From JADJRH01 sp046351455 (GTDB lineage: Bacteria > Myxococcota_A > Polyangia > Polyangiales > Polyangiaceae), in contig JAXLYM010000006.1 in NCBI GenBank assembly GCA_046351455.1, positions 62,001 to 126,000 of the forward strand: a stretch of DNA of 64,000 nucleotides, read 5' to 3'. How positions within the stretch are numbered: the stretch's first letter is position 1; the number at the start of each line of letters is the position of its first letter. The notes beneath the pieces are model-generated. The model was not told the DNA's origin. It made no database searches and worked only from the letters and a program-made list of their open reading frames with translations. Positions 7,121-14,946 of this stretch are shown piece by piece. A program made the translations under genes and the position numbers.

Positions 7121-8557
7121 TCAATTGCAGGTGCCGTTGGTGCAGGTGCCGGCGGTGTTGTCGTTCTTGTTGCATTTGGCGCCGTTGCTCACCGTCGAGC
7201 ACGTGCCGTTCGACTGACAGGTCTTGCAGCCTCCCGTGCACGCGGTGGCGCAGCACACGCCAACGGATGCGAATTTGTCGGTGCAGTGGCCGTTCAAACA
7301 GGCGCCGTCGCCAGCGCACGGTGTCCCGTCGGGGGACCGGCAGGCGCCCGCCCCGTTGCACACCGCAACCCCAAACGGCGATCCCCCCAGACACTCATCG
7401 TCAGGGTCCGTCCCCGCCGGAATCGCTGCGCAAGTTCCTTCCTTGTCGGTGACATTGCACGACACGCAGGTACCTGTACAAGCCGTGTCGCAGCATACCC
7501 CGTCGACGCAGTTCCCCTTCACGCACTCGGGGTCTATCGCGCACGTCTGGCCGTCCACGAACGCACATTGACCGGCGCCGTTGCAGGCCTGGTTGCTCAT
7601 GCTGCAGTCGCCTGACTCCGCCTTTCCCGCGGGCAGCGGCGTGCACGTACCGGCGGTGTTGGCCTGATTGCAGCTCTCGCAGAGGCCGTCGCATGCTTCG
7701 TTGCAGCAAACGCCATCCGCGCAGAAGCCGCTCTTGCAGATGGTGCCGTCCTGACCGCAAAGAGATCCGTTCACGAGAAGCAACTGACACGCGTGGTTGC
7801 CATCGCAATAATAGCCGGTCACACAATCGCCCTTGCTCATGCATTCCGGCTTGCACTTCTTCGTGACGCTGTCGCACTGGAGATCGCCGCACGACATCTT
7901 GATCCCCGTCGTGCACGCGCCCGCGCTGTTGCAGACGGCCGTGGTTTGCTCCTGGTGCACGCCGTCCGCACCGACTCCGCAGATGGACGGCATGCACTCC
8001 GTCCCGGCATCGACCGGAGCGCCCACGAGAGGCGTCGAGCCCACGCAGCCCCACACTTTGCACGGCTCCGGGCCCCCGACCGGTGCGTCGGCCGTGTTCG
8101 TGGTGAAGATCAGCGCCCCTCCTGCGCAGGTGGCATTCTTACAATCCCCCACCGGATCGTGGAACAACGCCGTCTCGCCGTTCGTGGGGACGCATTTCTT
8201 GTTCGTGCACTCCCAACTTCGGCATTCGGTGTCTGGCAGGCATTGCGATCGGTCCGTGCAACCGATGCACTCTCCGTTCTCGCAGCGAAGCTCGCTCGCG
8301 CCCCCGGCTCCTCCAGCAGCCACGTTCCCGCACGGCTGGTCTTCGTTGTCCGGCTCGGTCCCGCATTCGCCGTTGTTGCAGACGGGCCTCGTGCAAGGAT
8401 CCTGGTTATCCACACAATCGCTGGCGGCGGAGCAACCGCCCTGCCCCGAACAGTCCACCGCTGCGTTCAGAGCACAATCATGCGCGCCGTCGAAGCAGCT
8501 CGCAACGACCACTCCACCCGCCAGCATCGACAGCAAACCGACCACGAGATATCGCAT
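7121..8557 (-). CDS. Cys-rich repeat lipoprotein
   Basis: 478 residues. The signal peptide ends in GVVVASC (lipobox), so it is surface- or periplasm-anchored by lipid. The mature part is a string of Cys-rich modules with recurring patterns such as GVCCNEACDGLCESC, GVCCDTACTGTCVSC and GVCCATACTGGCKTC, together with DGQTCAIDPECVKGNC-like blocks. It resembles the Dickkopf/EGF-like Cys-rich lipoproteins common in Sorangium-type myxobacteria. It probably forms a disulfide-rich rod outside the cell. The function is unknown, with adhesion or matrix as the usual guess. Only 10 nt separate it from the upstream gene ending at 8568, so the two are probably co-transcribed. Confidence 0.85.
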   Translation of the reverse strand: MRYLVVGLLSMLAGGVVVASCFDGAHDCALNAAVDCSGQGGCSAASDCVDNQDPCTRPVCNNGECGTEPDNEDQPCGNVAAGGAGGASELRCENGECIGCTDRSQCLPDTECRSWECTNKKCVPTNGETALFHDPVGDCKNATCAGGALIFTTNTADAPVGGPEPCKVWGCVGSTPLVGAPVDAGTECMPSICGVGADGVHQEQTTAVCNSAGACTTGIKMSCGDLQCDSVTKKCKPECMSKGDCVTGYYCDGNHACQLLLVNGSLCGQDGTICKSGFCADGVCCNEACDGLCESCNQANTAGTCTPLPAGKAESGDCSMSNQACNGAGQCAFVDGQTCAIDPECVKGNCVDGVCCDTACTGTCVSCNVTDKEGTCAAIPAGTDPDDECLGGSPFGVAVCNGAGACRSPDGTPCAGDGACLNGHCTDKFASVGVCCATACTGGCKTCQSNGTCSTVSNGAKCNKNDNTAGTCTNGTCN

Positions 8558-8567
8558 CGCGCCCTCC

Positions 8568-9758
8568 TCAGAAGCTGCCGCGAACCACGGCTCCGCCCTC
8601 GCCCGCCGTCGCGTAGGGGACGAGCACCGTCCCCGCCTCCGCCTTCTTGGGTGCCGTCGGCCACAACCCGTAAATCGCCGTCGCCAACGCGATCGCCCCG
8701 CCGGCCGACAGGAGAAGGACCGCAGTGTTCCCGAACGAATCTCGCGCGGTCACGGTGGCCAAATTCGTCCGGCACTGCGCCGCCATGGACAGCGGCGGGT
8801 TCTTGCAAGGCGCCCTTCCGTGATCGGCTCTCAGCGTCGCTGTCTGATTCGCGGCGTCCAGGGTCTTGCCGTCCATCATCACCAAGAGCACGGCCCCGGT
8901 CCCCAACAACCCCGCTCCGAGCACGCCACCCCCGATCAAGATCGTGGGCCGTAGTCCGTTTCCGCTCGGCGGCGGCGCCGTTGGTGGCGCCGTCACCAGC
9001 GCGCTCGCCGTCGGCGTCGCCACCACCACTGGCTCCTTCGGCGACAGCGCTAGCTCGCGCACCGTCCCTTTCTCGTAGGGCCCCGTCGCCTCGTCCTTCG
9101 CGTTGCCCACGCGCACGCTCACGGTCCGCGTCCCGTCCTCCACGTACACCTCGGGCGGCAACGGCCCCTTGTATCCAAGCCGCTTCCCGTCCACGAGCAG
9201 CTCCATCTGCGCGTCCCAACCCGGGCCCGCGCCCGGCGGCGGCGTCACCTTCACGCGCAGCGTCGCCACGTTCTTCTTCGCGGTCTCCAGCATCTGCCGG
9301 ACCGACTTCAGCTCTCCGAGCTCCTCCAGCTCCTTCTGGCCCTTGCGAATCGCCTTCTCCAGATGCTCGGCCGCGTCGCGGTACCGCTTCATTCGGCTCT
9401 CCGCCGTGCCGAGGCTCCACGCGATCTGCGCCTTGCGCTGCGCCCGATACGCCTTCGTCAGCTCGTCAATCGCCTTCGGGAGCTGTCCCCCGTCCAGCGC
9501 CTCTTTGCCGTCCGCATAGTGCTTCTTTGCGTTGGGAGTGGCCGGCGCGTCCTCCCCCGCCTCCGGCGCGTCCTCGTCCGCCGATGCGTGCGCCGCGACG
9601 GACGTTCCCACCCCCGCAGACGCCCCACCGCCGGCCGTCGACCCCGCAGGCACGTCCCCTTTCAAAAGCGCCCCCTGCGCGTACGCCGTCATCGACGACG
9701 CGAGCACCGCCGCCACCCCGATCCCTCGGACCCACTCCCGTGACAATGCGCGTCCCAC
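8568..9758 (-). CDS. TPR/PEGA-like protein with signal peptide and C-terminal membrane segments
   Basis: 396 residues from a GTG start with GGAGG about 6 nt upstream. Longer in-frame starts lack a ribosome site. A signal peptide (GIGVAAVLASSMTAYAQGA) and a low-complexity linker precede a TPR-like helical region (KKHYADGKEALDGGQLPKAI onward). A beta-rich PEGA-like segment follows (MELLVDGKRLGYKGPLPPEV), then a TM helix (LIGGGVLGAGLLGTGAVLLV) and a second hydrophobic stretch near the end. This TPR-PEGA-TM layout is a recurrent myxobacterial envelope protein of unknown role. It lies upstream of, and probably in an operon with, the Cys-rich lipoprotein. Confidence 0.8.
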   Translation of the reverse strand: MGRALSREWVRGIGVAAVLASSMTAYAQGALLKGDVPAGSTAGGGASAGVGTSVAAHASADEDAPEAGEDAPATPNAKKHYADGKEALDGGQLPKAIDELTKAYRAQRKAQIAWSLGTAESRMKRYRDAAEHLEKAIRKGQKELEELGELKSVRQMLETAKKNVATLRVKVTPPPGAGPGWDAQMELLVDGKRLGYKGPLPPEVYVEDGTRTVSVRVGNAKDEATGPYEKGTVRELALSPKEPVVVATPTASALVTAPPTAPPPSGNGLRPTILIGGGVLGAGLLGTGAVLLVMMDGKTLDAANQTATLRADHGRAPCKNPPLSMAAQCRTNLATVTARDSFGNTAVLLLSAGGAIALATAIYGLWPTAPKKAEAGTVLVPYATAGEGGAVVRGSF

Positions 9759-9957
9759 CACGGTCCTCCCCGGCGCAACAGCCGCCTTCCCGAAAGCAAA
9801 GGGGCGCTCTCCGCCCCGCGCCCCTTCATCGCACGCCCGACCCGGCCCACCGTCGAGCGAAATGCCCGGCCCGTTGTATACGCCTCCCCAGCGCGCGCGC
9901 CACCCCACTCCCCTGCGTCATCCCCCCATCACGGCAGCGTGGAACGCAAATCGAACA

Positions 9958-10209
9958 TCACGAGCCACCCCTCCGCGCTTCGATCGCCTCCTTGAGCGCG
10001 CCCTTCGGCGTCCAGTCCTTCTTCGCGCTCTTGGGCTTCAACGCGAGCAGCAGCTCCGTCCCGAGGTCCGCCGCCTCCTTCAGCATCTCCGCCGTGACGG
10101 GCGTCTTGCCGCGCACCGCCGCCGCGAACTCGCGGAACAGCGCCGCGAGATCCACCGCGTCCTGCGCGGCGTCGATCGATCCTCGCCCCTGTCGCGCCCG
10201 GCGATCCAT
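9958..10209 (-). CDS. Small helical protein of unknown function
   Basis: 83 residues. The segment VDLAALFREFAAAVRGKTPV followed by a Leu-rich helix and a basic tail (LKPKSAKKDW) reads as a natural small helical protein, unlike the other frames here. No good Shine-Dalgarno precedes the ATG at 10209, and the frame stays open upstream, so the start is uncertain. No family is recognised. The gene sits between two minus-strand membrane-protein genes. Confidence 0.45.
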   Translation of the reverse strand: MDRRARQGRGSIDAAQDAVDLAALFREFAAAVRGKTPVTAEMLKEAADLGTELLLALKPKSAKKDWTPKGALKEAIEARRGGS

Positions 10210-10306
10210 CGCGCCGAACGAGAAAACGCGGGCGCCCGTTCCGCACGACCCGCCGTCCGCACACGCCGTCTCCTCCCGCCTTGCGTCGGCGGCGCCGCGA
10301 CGCCGC

Positions 10307-10843
10307 TCAGGGCTGGAAGCCGCCGGGGGGCCGCGCGTCGGGGGGCGCGACGGTCTTGTCGGAGCCGAGCATGCGCTCGACCAGGCGGCCGAGGAGCGTG
10401 GTCGTCCGGAGTCGGCCCTGGAAGGCGCGGATCGCCGCCAAACCGCACACGAGGAGATACACGAACCACGGCAATGCCCAGCCGAGCACGTAGAGCACCA
10501 GCACGAACCCCCCCATGATCTGGTCGCCGCGACCGTGGTGCCCGTTGTCCACGAGCACCGCCACCGTGAACGCGAGGACCAACGCCAGGATCCAGCTCGC
10601 GAAGAACACCGGGATCGCCAGCATGTGAAGCAGCGCCGCGCGGAGCGCATGATGGGCGACGAACCGCGACTTCTCCCGCTTGACCACGTAGATCACGATG
10701 GGGGCGACAAGCCACAGCCCGGTGAAGTACCCGACATACGACACCGCCGCGAGGATGCGATCCTCCTGCGAGATCTGGTCCTGGGAGACCGTGGGCGGTG
10801 GCGATCCAGGCGGCGGCGCGGGCGCGTTGGGACCGAACGACAT
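10307..10843 (-). CDS. DUF4870/Tic20-like membrane protein
   Basis: 178 residues. A Pro-rich N-terminus is followed by QEDRILAAVSYVGYFTG, then alternating TM helices: one around LWLVAPIVIYVV, one around LLHMLAIPVFFASWILALVL, and a long hydrophobic pair around FVLVLYVLGWALPWFVYLLV. The first helix ends in KREKSRFVAHHALRAALL, the signature of DUF4870 proteins, which are related to Tic20/HOTT. The start is set by GAGGGA just upstream of the ATG. The function of this family in bacteria is unknown. Confidence 0.8.
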   Translation of the reverse strand: MSFGPNAPAPPPGSPPPTVSQDQISQEDRILAAVSYVGYFTGLWLVAPIVIYVVKREKSRFVAHHALRAALLHMLAIPVFFASWILALVLAFTVAVLVDNGHHGRGDQIMGGFVLVLYVLGWALPWFVYLLVCGLAAIRAFQGRLRTTTLLGRLVERMLGSDKTVAPPDARPPGGFQP

Positions 10844-11145
10844 GCTCCCTCTCCAATACCATGCTCCCTCCAAGCCGGCGGGGAGCGTCACGAATCCACG
10901 TCGTGCGCAGCGCCGAGCCGTCCCCCTCAGCTCCCCAGCAGCGCGCCCCCTCGAAAGAGAGCACCTCATCGGTTCCGCACCGAGGAGGAGGCCAAAAACC
11001 GAGAGCCTCCCCCTTCCGGATGGGAAAGCCGACGGGTTGTGGCCTGATTTCCCGCACTTGAGCCCGTTATTGGGCCGAACGAACAGAGACGCTCGGCCGC
11101 GAGGGGCGGTCACATCGCTCGGAGGCGCAGGACCACCGCGATCAG
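10844..11145. other. 302-nt intergenic stretch without a gene
   Basis: This lies between the start of the Tic20-like gene and the end of the next minus-strand gene. It is less GC-extreme in parts (for example around 11060-11090). No frame looks like a real protein. It probably holds the Tic20-like gene's promoter and the end of the upstream transcript. I see no clear hairpin or recognisable -10/-35 pair. Confidence 0.5.
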
Positions 11146-11889
11146 CTACCAAAGAGCTCTCAGTCGCAGCGCCGTGATGAAGAGCGCGAGCCCGATCGCG
11201 CAGGTCGTGAGCACGAGCCGCAGCAAGAACGGCCGACGCGCGGCGCGGAGGGCCATCGGAACGCGCGCCACCACCACGGGGTCCGGCGCGGCCGCGGGGG
11301 CCTTTTCCCGATACGGCGCCTTCGGAGGCGGCTCGGGGGGCGGGACGAAGCAGATATGACCCATCGCGAGCCCCTCGTCGGTCCCGCCGAACAGCGGCGT
11401 CACATCGAAGGCCCCGGGGACGAGGCGATAGCTCTCCAGCTCACCGCGGAAGAGGCGGCCCAGCCACCTCAGACGGCGCACGTCCCGAACCGCCAGGAGC
11501 CCGAACATCACGAGCGCGACCACGACCGCGCCGCTGCAGATGACGATGCACCAAGGGCTGGTCACCGGCGCGAGGAGGGACACCGGGCCGACGACGAGCA
11601 GGAGCGTGAGCGCGCTGGGCAGCAACGCGCGATCCATCCTGTCGAGAACGCGGCTCTCCTCTGCCTCCGCGCCCAGCACGAACGCGGAGATGAGCCCCAC
11701 GCCCAAGGCCGTTCCCAAGAGCGCGCCGACCACGCCCAGGAGCACCAGCGCGAACCCCAAAAGGGTGAAAGAGAGCCCGCTGTCCGGACCGTTCCCCGGC
11801 CCCCAAACCAGGTCGCACAGGATCACGGCTCCACCGACGACGGCGCCTGTCGCTGCTGCAGCCGTTCGGTCCCTATTTCTTGCAGCCAA
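11146..11889 (-). CDS. Multi-TM membrane protein coupled to a Ser/Thr kinase gene
   Basis: 247 residues with about five TM helices: two near the N-terminus (AVVGGAVILCDLVW and LLGFALVLLGVVGALLG), one pair in the middle (LTLLLVVGPVSLLAPV and CIVICSGAVVVALVMFG) and one at the C-terminus (LVLTTCAIGLALFITAL). A cytoplasmic segment at about 140-215 contains a Pro-rich PPPEPPPKAPYREK stretch. The start overlaps the end of the upstream kinase gene by 17 nt, so the two are translationally coupled and the protein may be a partner or substrate of that kinase. Family not recognised. Confidence 0.65.
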   Translation of the reverse strand: MAARNRDRTAAAATGAVVGGAVILCDLVWGPGNGPDSGLSFTLLGFALVLLGVVGALLGTALGVGLISAFVLGAEAEESRVLDRMDRALLPSALTLLLVVGPVSLLAPVTSPWCIVICSGAVVVALVMFGLLAVRDVRRLRWLGRLFRGELESYRLVPGAFDVTPLFGGTDEGLAMGHICFVPPPEPPPKAPYREKAPAAAPDPVVVARVPMALRAARRPFLLRLVLTTCAIGLALFITALRLRALW

Positions 11890-13996
11890 CTCCGAACGTG
11901 TTCTTGCAGCCGCCCGATGTCGACTTCGGAGGTGCCGTCACCACGGGCTTCGGAGGCACCGTCACTGCGGGCTTCGGAGGTGCCGTCACTGCGGGGAGCG
12001 GCGGCGTCACCACGGGCTTCGGAGGCGCCGTCACCACGGGCTTTGGAGGTGCTGTTACTGCGGGCTTCGGAGGCACTGTCACCGTGGGAAGCGGCGGCGT
12101 CAGGTCCGTTGTCGGTGCGGGCGACTCGGGCTTTCTGTCCTCCGTCGGGACGACCGAAGGCGGCGGCGGTGCAATGACAGGCGCGGTCAGATCCATTGTC
12201 GCCGTCGCGCCGGGGAATGGGTCGGCTCCCCCGGATCCCGCTTGTCTTCGCGACACCACGAACAACGCCACACCTGCCATCAAAGACACGCCCACGACGC
12301 CGACGATGACGCCGAACAGCCTCTTTCTCCGGTTGTCTCCCGCCCGGCCGACGCTCGATGGAGGGGCCGCCGACGCCGCCTGAAACAGCGGGGCCGTCGA
12401 TGACGCCACCGGGCTCGGCTGCATCGGAATCGTCGCGTGCACCGCCGCCGTCTGCTGCGGGAGCGGGGCTGTCAACGAGGCCGCTCCCGTGGACGCGCCG
12501 GGCGCCGATCCAGGGTTGGACGCGGTCGGCCGCGGGGGCGCCGGCAGCGGCGAAGGCGGCTCCGCGCTGGTGTGGCCCCGCGCCGCGATCGCCTGCGCCA
12601 CCGCGTCCGGATCGATGCGCACCGTGCCGCTCGGCCCGATCTCTCCGGCCGTCACCACCGCCGCCGGAAAGGCCCCGGATCCCGGACGCGGCGCCATCAT
12701 CCACGGCTGCATACGCGCTGTCGATGCATGCTCGTAGGCTCCGCCCACCGCTCCGATCGGTGCCGTCTGCTGAAGACCCACCGCTCCGGGCGCCGTCGCA
12801 GTCAAACCAATGCCCCCCGTGCCATACCCAGGCGACTGGCCCGCTGCATATCCGGGCGACTGGCCCGCTGCATATCCGGGCGACTGACCACCATATCCAG
12901 GCGACTGGCCCGCTCCATACCCCGGCGATTGCCCTCCGTATCCAGGCGATTGCACCGCACCCGGACCCGTGCTGGATGGCCGCGGCTCCGGCGCGCGCGG
13001 GTGCGACCCGGAGCTCGACGTGAGCGCGCCGTCCTCGGAAGAAGAGGCGGTCGGCGGGCCATCCCCGGGTTGCGCGAGCTGCTGGCGAATCGGATCGTCC
13101 GGGAGCGACGGGAGCCGGCCGCGCCCTTCCGGCTCCGCGTGCCGATCGAGCAGGCTCGCGATCTCTCCCGCGGGCCCGAGGCGCTCGTCGAGATCGCGCG
13201 TCAAACAGCCGCTGACGAGCGCGTCCAGCTCGGGATCGATCTTGCGGATGCGGCGGCCCACCGTCGGGATGTCACCGCGCTGGATCTGATGGAGCACCTC
13301 CGCCAGATCGCCGCGGAACGGGCGCTCCCCCGTCAGCATCTCGAACATCACGACGCCCAGCGACCAGAGGTCCGCGCGGTAATCGATGTCGGGCGCGCGC
13401 CTCGCCTGCTCGGGGCTCATGTACATCGGCGAGCCGACCGCGCCGCCCGTCGCCGTGCGGAGGCCGTCGTTGTTCGCGAGGTTCTTCGCCACGCCGAAAT
13501 CGAGCACCTTCACCACCGGGCGATCCTCCCCGGGCTCGCTGTGAAGGAAGATGTTCGCGGGCTTCAGATCCCGATGAACGATGCCGGCGTCGTGCGCGAC
13601 CGAGAGCCCCCGCGCGATGTCCCGACCGATCGCCGACGCCTCCGCAGGGGGCAAACGACGCTTGCGAGCGAGCAGATCCGCCAAGGTCTCCCCCGCGAGC
13701 AGCTCCATCACGAGGAAGGGATCGCCCGCCTCCGTCATGCCGACGTCGTGAATCTGAATGATGTTCTTGTGGCGAAGTCGACCGCACGCCTGCGCCTCGC
13801 GGAGGAGCCGCTGGCGGTACTCCGGCTCGGGCTTCCAGATGAGCTTGAGCGCGACCTTTCCCGACGTCATCTCGTTGACCGCCGACCACACGACGCCCAT
13901 CGCCCCCTCGCCGATCGACTTGATCAGCCGGTATTTGCCGGCGACCAGAGAACCCGGGACGAAAGACGAACCGCTCTGCGAGCTCGAACCGGCCAT
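11873..13996 (-). CDS. Large one-pass Ser/Thr protein kinase (PknB-like)
   Basis: 707 residues. The kinase domain covers about 20-285: IGEGAMGVVW, Lys51 in VALKLIW, HRDLKPAN, DFGVAK and a SPMYMSPEQA activation segment, all intact. A 270-residue low-complexity linker follows, with six QSPGYG/A repeats and many Ala/Pro/Ser residues. A TM helix comes next (LFGVIVGVVGVSLMAGVALF, about 565-585), then an external Pro-rich tail of repeated PPKPVVTA units ending in a two-Cys cap (GGCKNTFGVGCKK). The external part has no PASTA domain and may sit in or cross the wall. The start is placed at the MAGSSS methionine, because the frame upstream does not look protein-like. Coupled to the membrane-protein gene that follows. 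Confidence 0.92.
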   Translation of the reverse strand: MAGSSSQSGSSFVPGSLVAGKYRLIKSIGEGAMGVVWSAVNEMTSGKVALKLIWKPEPEYRQRLLREAQACGRLRHKNIIQIHDVGMTEAGDPFLVMELLAGETLADLLARKRRLPPAEASAIGRDIARGLSVAHDAGIVHRDLKPANIFLHSEPGEDRPVVKVLDFGVAKNLANNDGLRTATGGAVGSPMYMSPEQARRAPDIDYRADLWSLGVVMFEMLTGERPFRGDLAEVLHQIQRGDIPTVGRRIRKIDPELDALVSGCLTRDLDERLGPAGEIASLLDRHAEPEGRGRLPSLPDDPIRQQLAQPGDGPPTASSSEDGALTSSSGSHPRAPEPRPSSTGPGAVQSPGYGGQSPGYGAGQSPGYGGQSPGYAAGQSPGYAAGQSPGYGTGGIGLTATAPGAVGLQQTAPIGAVGGAYEHASTARMQPWMMAPRPGSGAFPAAVVTAGEIGPSGTVRIDPDAVAQAIAARGHTSAEPPSPLPAPPRPTASNPGSAPGASTGAASLTAPLPQQTAAVHATIPMQPSPVASSTAPLFQAASAAPPSSVGRAGDNRRKRLFGVIVGVVGVSLMAGVALFVVSRRQAGSGGADPFPGATATMDLTAPVIAPPPPSVVPTEDRKPESPAPTTDLTPPLPTVTVPPKPAVTAPPKPVVTAPPKPVVTPPLPAVTAPPKPAVTVPPKPVVTAPPKSTSGGCKNTFGVGCKK
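12823..12952 (-). repeat. Tandem QSPGYG-coding repeats in the kinase linker
   Basis: Six near-identical 18-24 nt units encode QSPGYG or QSPGYA separated by one or two small residues. They keep the frame, and repeats of this kind can change copy number by slippage without breaking the kinase. Confidence 0.8.
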
Positions 13997-14201
13997 CAGC
14001 CACCACCCGTTTCGAAGACCCTGCTCCCACGGGCAGAACGGAATCGCCCCCGTCCCCACCCGCTCCGAAGGATTCAGCCTAGGCCAGTTCCACGTGCGGG
14101 CGAGGGATTTCGTGCTGTATACAGCACGCGCGTCCATCGAGCGCAGACGCGCCCCACCTGCCGGCGTGCGGCGTACACTCCCTGCGTTCCGCGACGGAGG
14201 A

Positions 14202-14753
14202 TTACGCCGCCGGCCTGTCCGGGGTGAGCGCCCAGCGCCAATACGCGATCGCTGCCACCGTGCCCATCGCCGCGGTCGCGCCCACGAGCCACTGTGTCTG
14301 CGGGGCGTGGAACAGCGCCGCCGTCACCGCCGCGAATTGCAGGGCCGTGGCCAGCTTGCCCGGCACGTTCGCCTTCGCGTGCTCCCGCTTTCGCTTCCGC
14401 GCCGCGCGGTCGATCGAGAGCCAGATCACGAGCGGCAGCTCCCCGATCTCCCGCGTCGACAGCAAGAGCACGCTGCCCAGCGAGAGATCGCCCGCGCGCA
14501 CCAGCGTGAACGCCACCGTCAGCACGAAGACCTTGTCGGTGATCGGGTCCACCACCGCGCCCGTCGCCGTCGCCTGGCCGAAACGTCGCGCCCAGAAGCC
14601 GTCGAGCACGTCCGAGAAACCCGACGCCACCATCACCCCGAACGCCAGCCACGGCCGCGCATGCACGAAGGGGAACACCGCCGCGAGCGGCAGTCGCACG
14701 AAGCTGATCAGCGACGGCGGCAGGAGGAGGTCGCGGGCTCGGTAAAGGCCCAT
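14202..14753 (-). CDS. CDP-alcohol phosphatidyltransferase family enzyme
   Basis: 183 residues. The CDP-alcohol transferase signature is complete: DVLDG, then WARR, then GAVVDPITD, giving the spacing DxxDG, AR, GxxxD, xxxD that binds two metals and the CDP head group. Four to five TM helices surround it (LAFGVMVASGFS, VFVLTVAFTLV, LATALQFAAVTAALF, LVGATAAMGTVAAIAYW). The family includes phosphatidylglycerophosphate and cardiolipin synthases, which make acidic phospholipids in the inner membrane. The acceptor alcohol cannot be told from this sequence. The gene is divergent from the tubulin-like operon, with about 190 nt between the two starts. Confidence 0.85.
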   Translation of the reverse strand: MGLYRARDLLLPPSLISFVRLPLAAVFPFVHARPWLAFGVMVASGFSDVLDGFWARRFGQATATGAVVDPITDKVFVLTVAFTLVRAGDLSLGSVLLLSTREIGELPLVIWLSIDRAARKRKREHAKANVPGKLATALQFAAVTAALFHAPQTQWLVGATAAMGTVAAIAYWRWALTPDRPAA

Positions 14754-14946
14754 GACCGCAACGTAACGCCTCCGCGGCGCGTCCGCCCCCCTCGACGCGA
14801 CGGTGCGCAGCGAACGTCGGCCCGTGCTCCTCCGCCGCGCCGCCGAACGACGTGCCGAGCCCTGAATCGGCAGCGCATCAACGCCCCGCGGCGCCCCGCC
14901 TAAGGTATACGAGGGCTCGAATCCCCTCGCGGAAGGAATGCCCCGT

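Noticed and set aside
14909..14931. A tRNA T-arm-like stretch (GGGCTCGAATCCCC) before the tubulin-like gene
   Set aside because: The loop is 8 nt and there is no matching acceptor, D-arm or anticodon arm upstream. It is only a hairpin in the leader.
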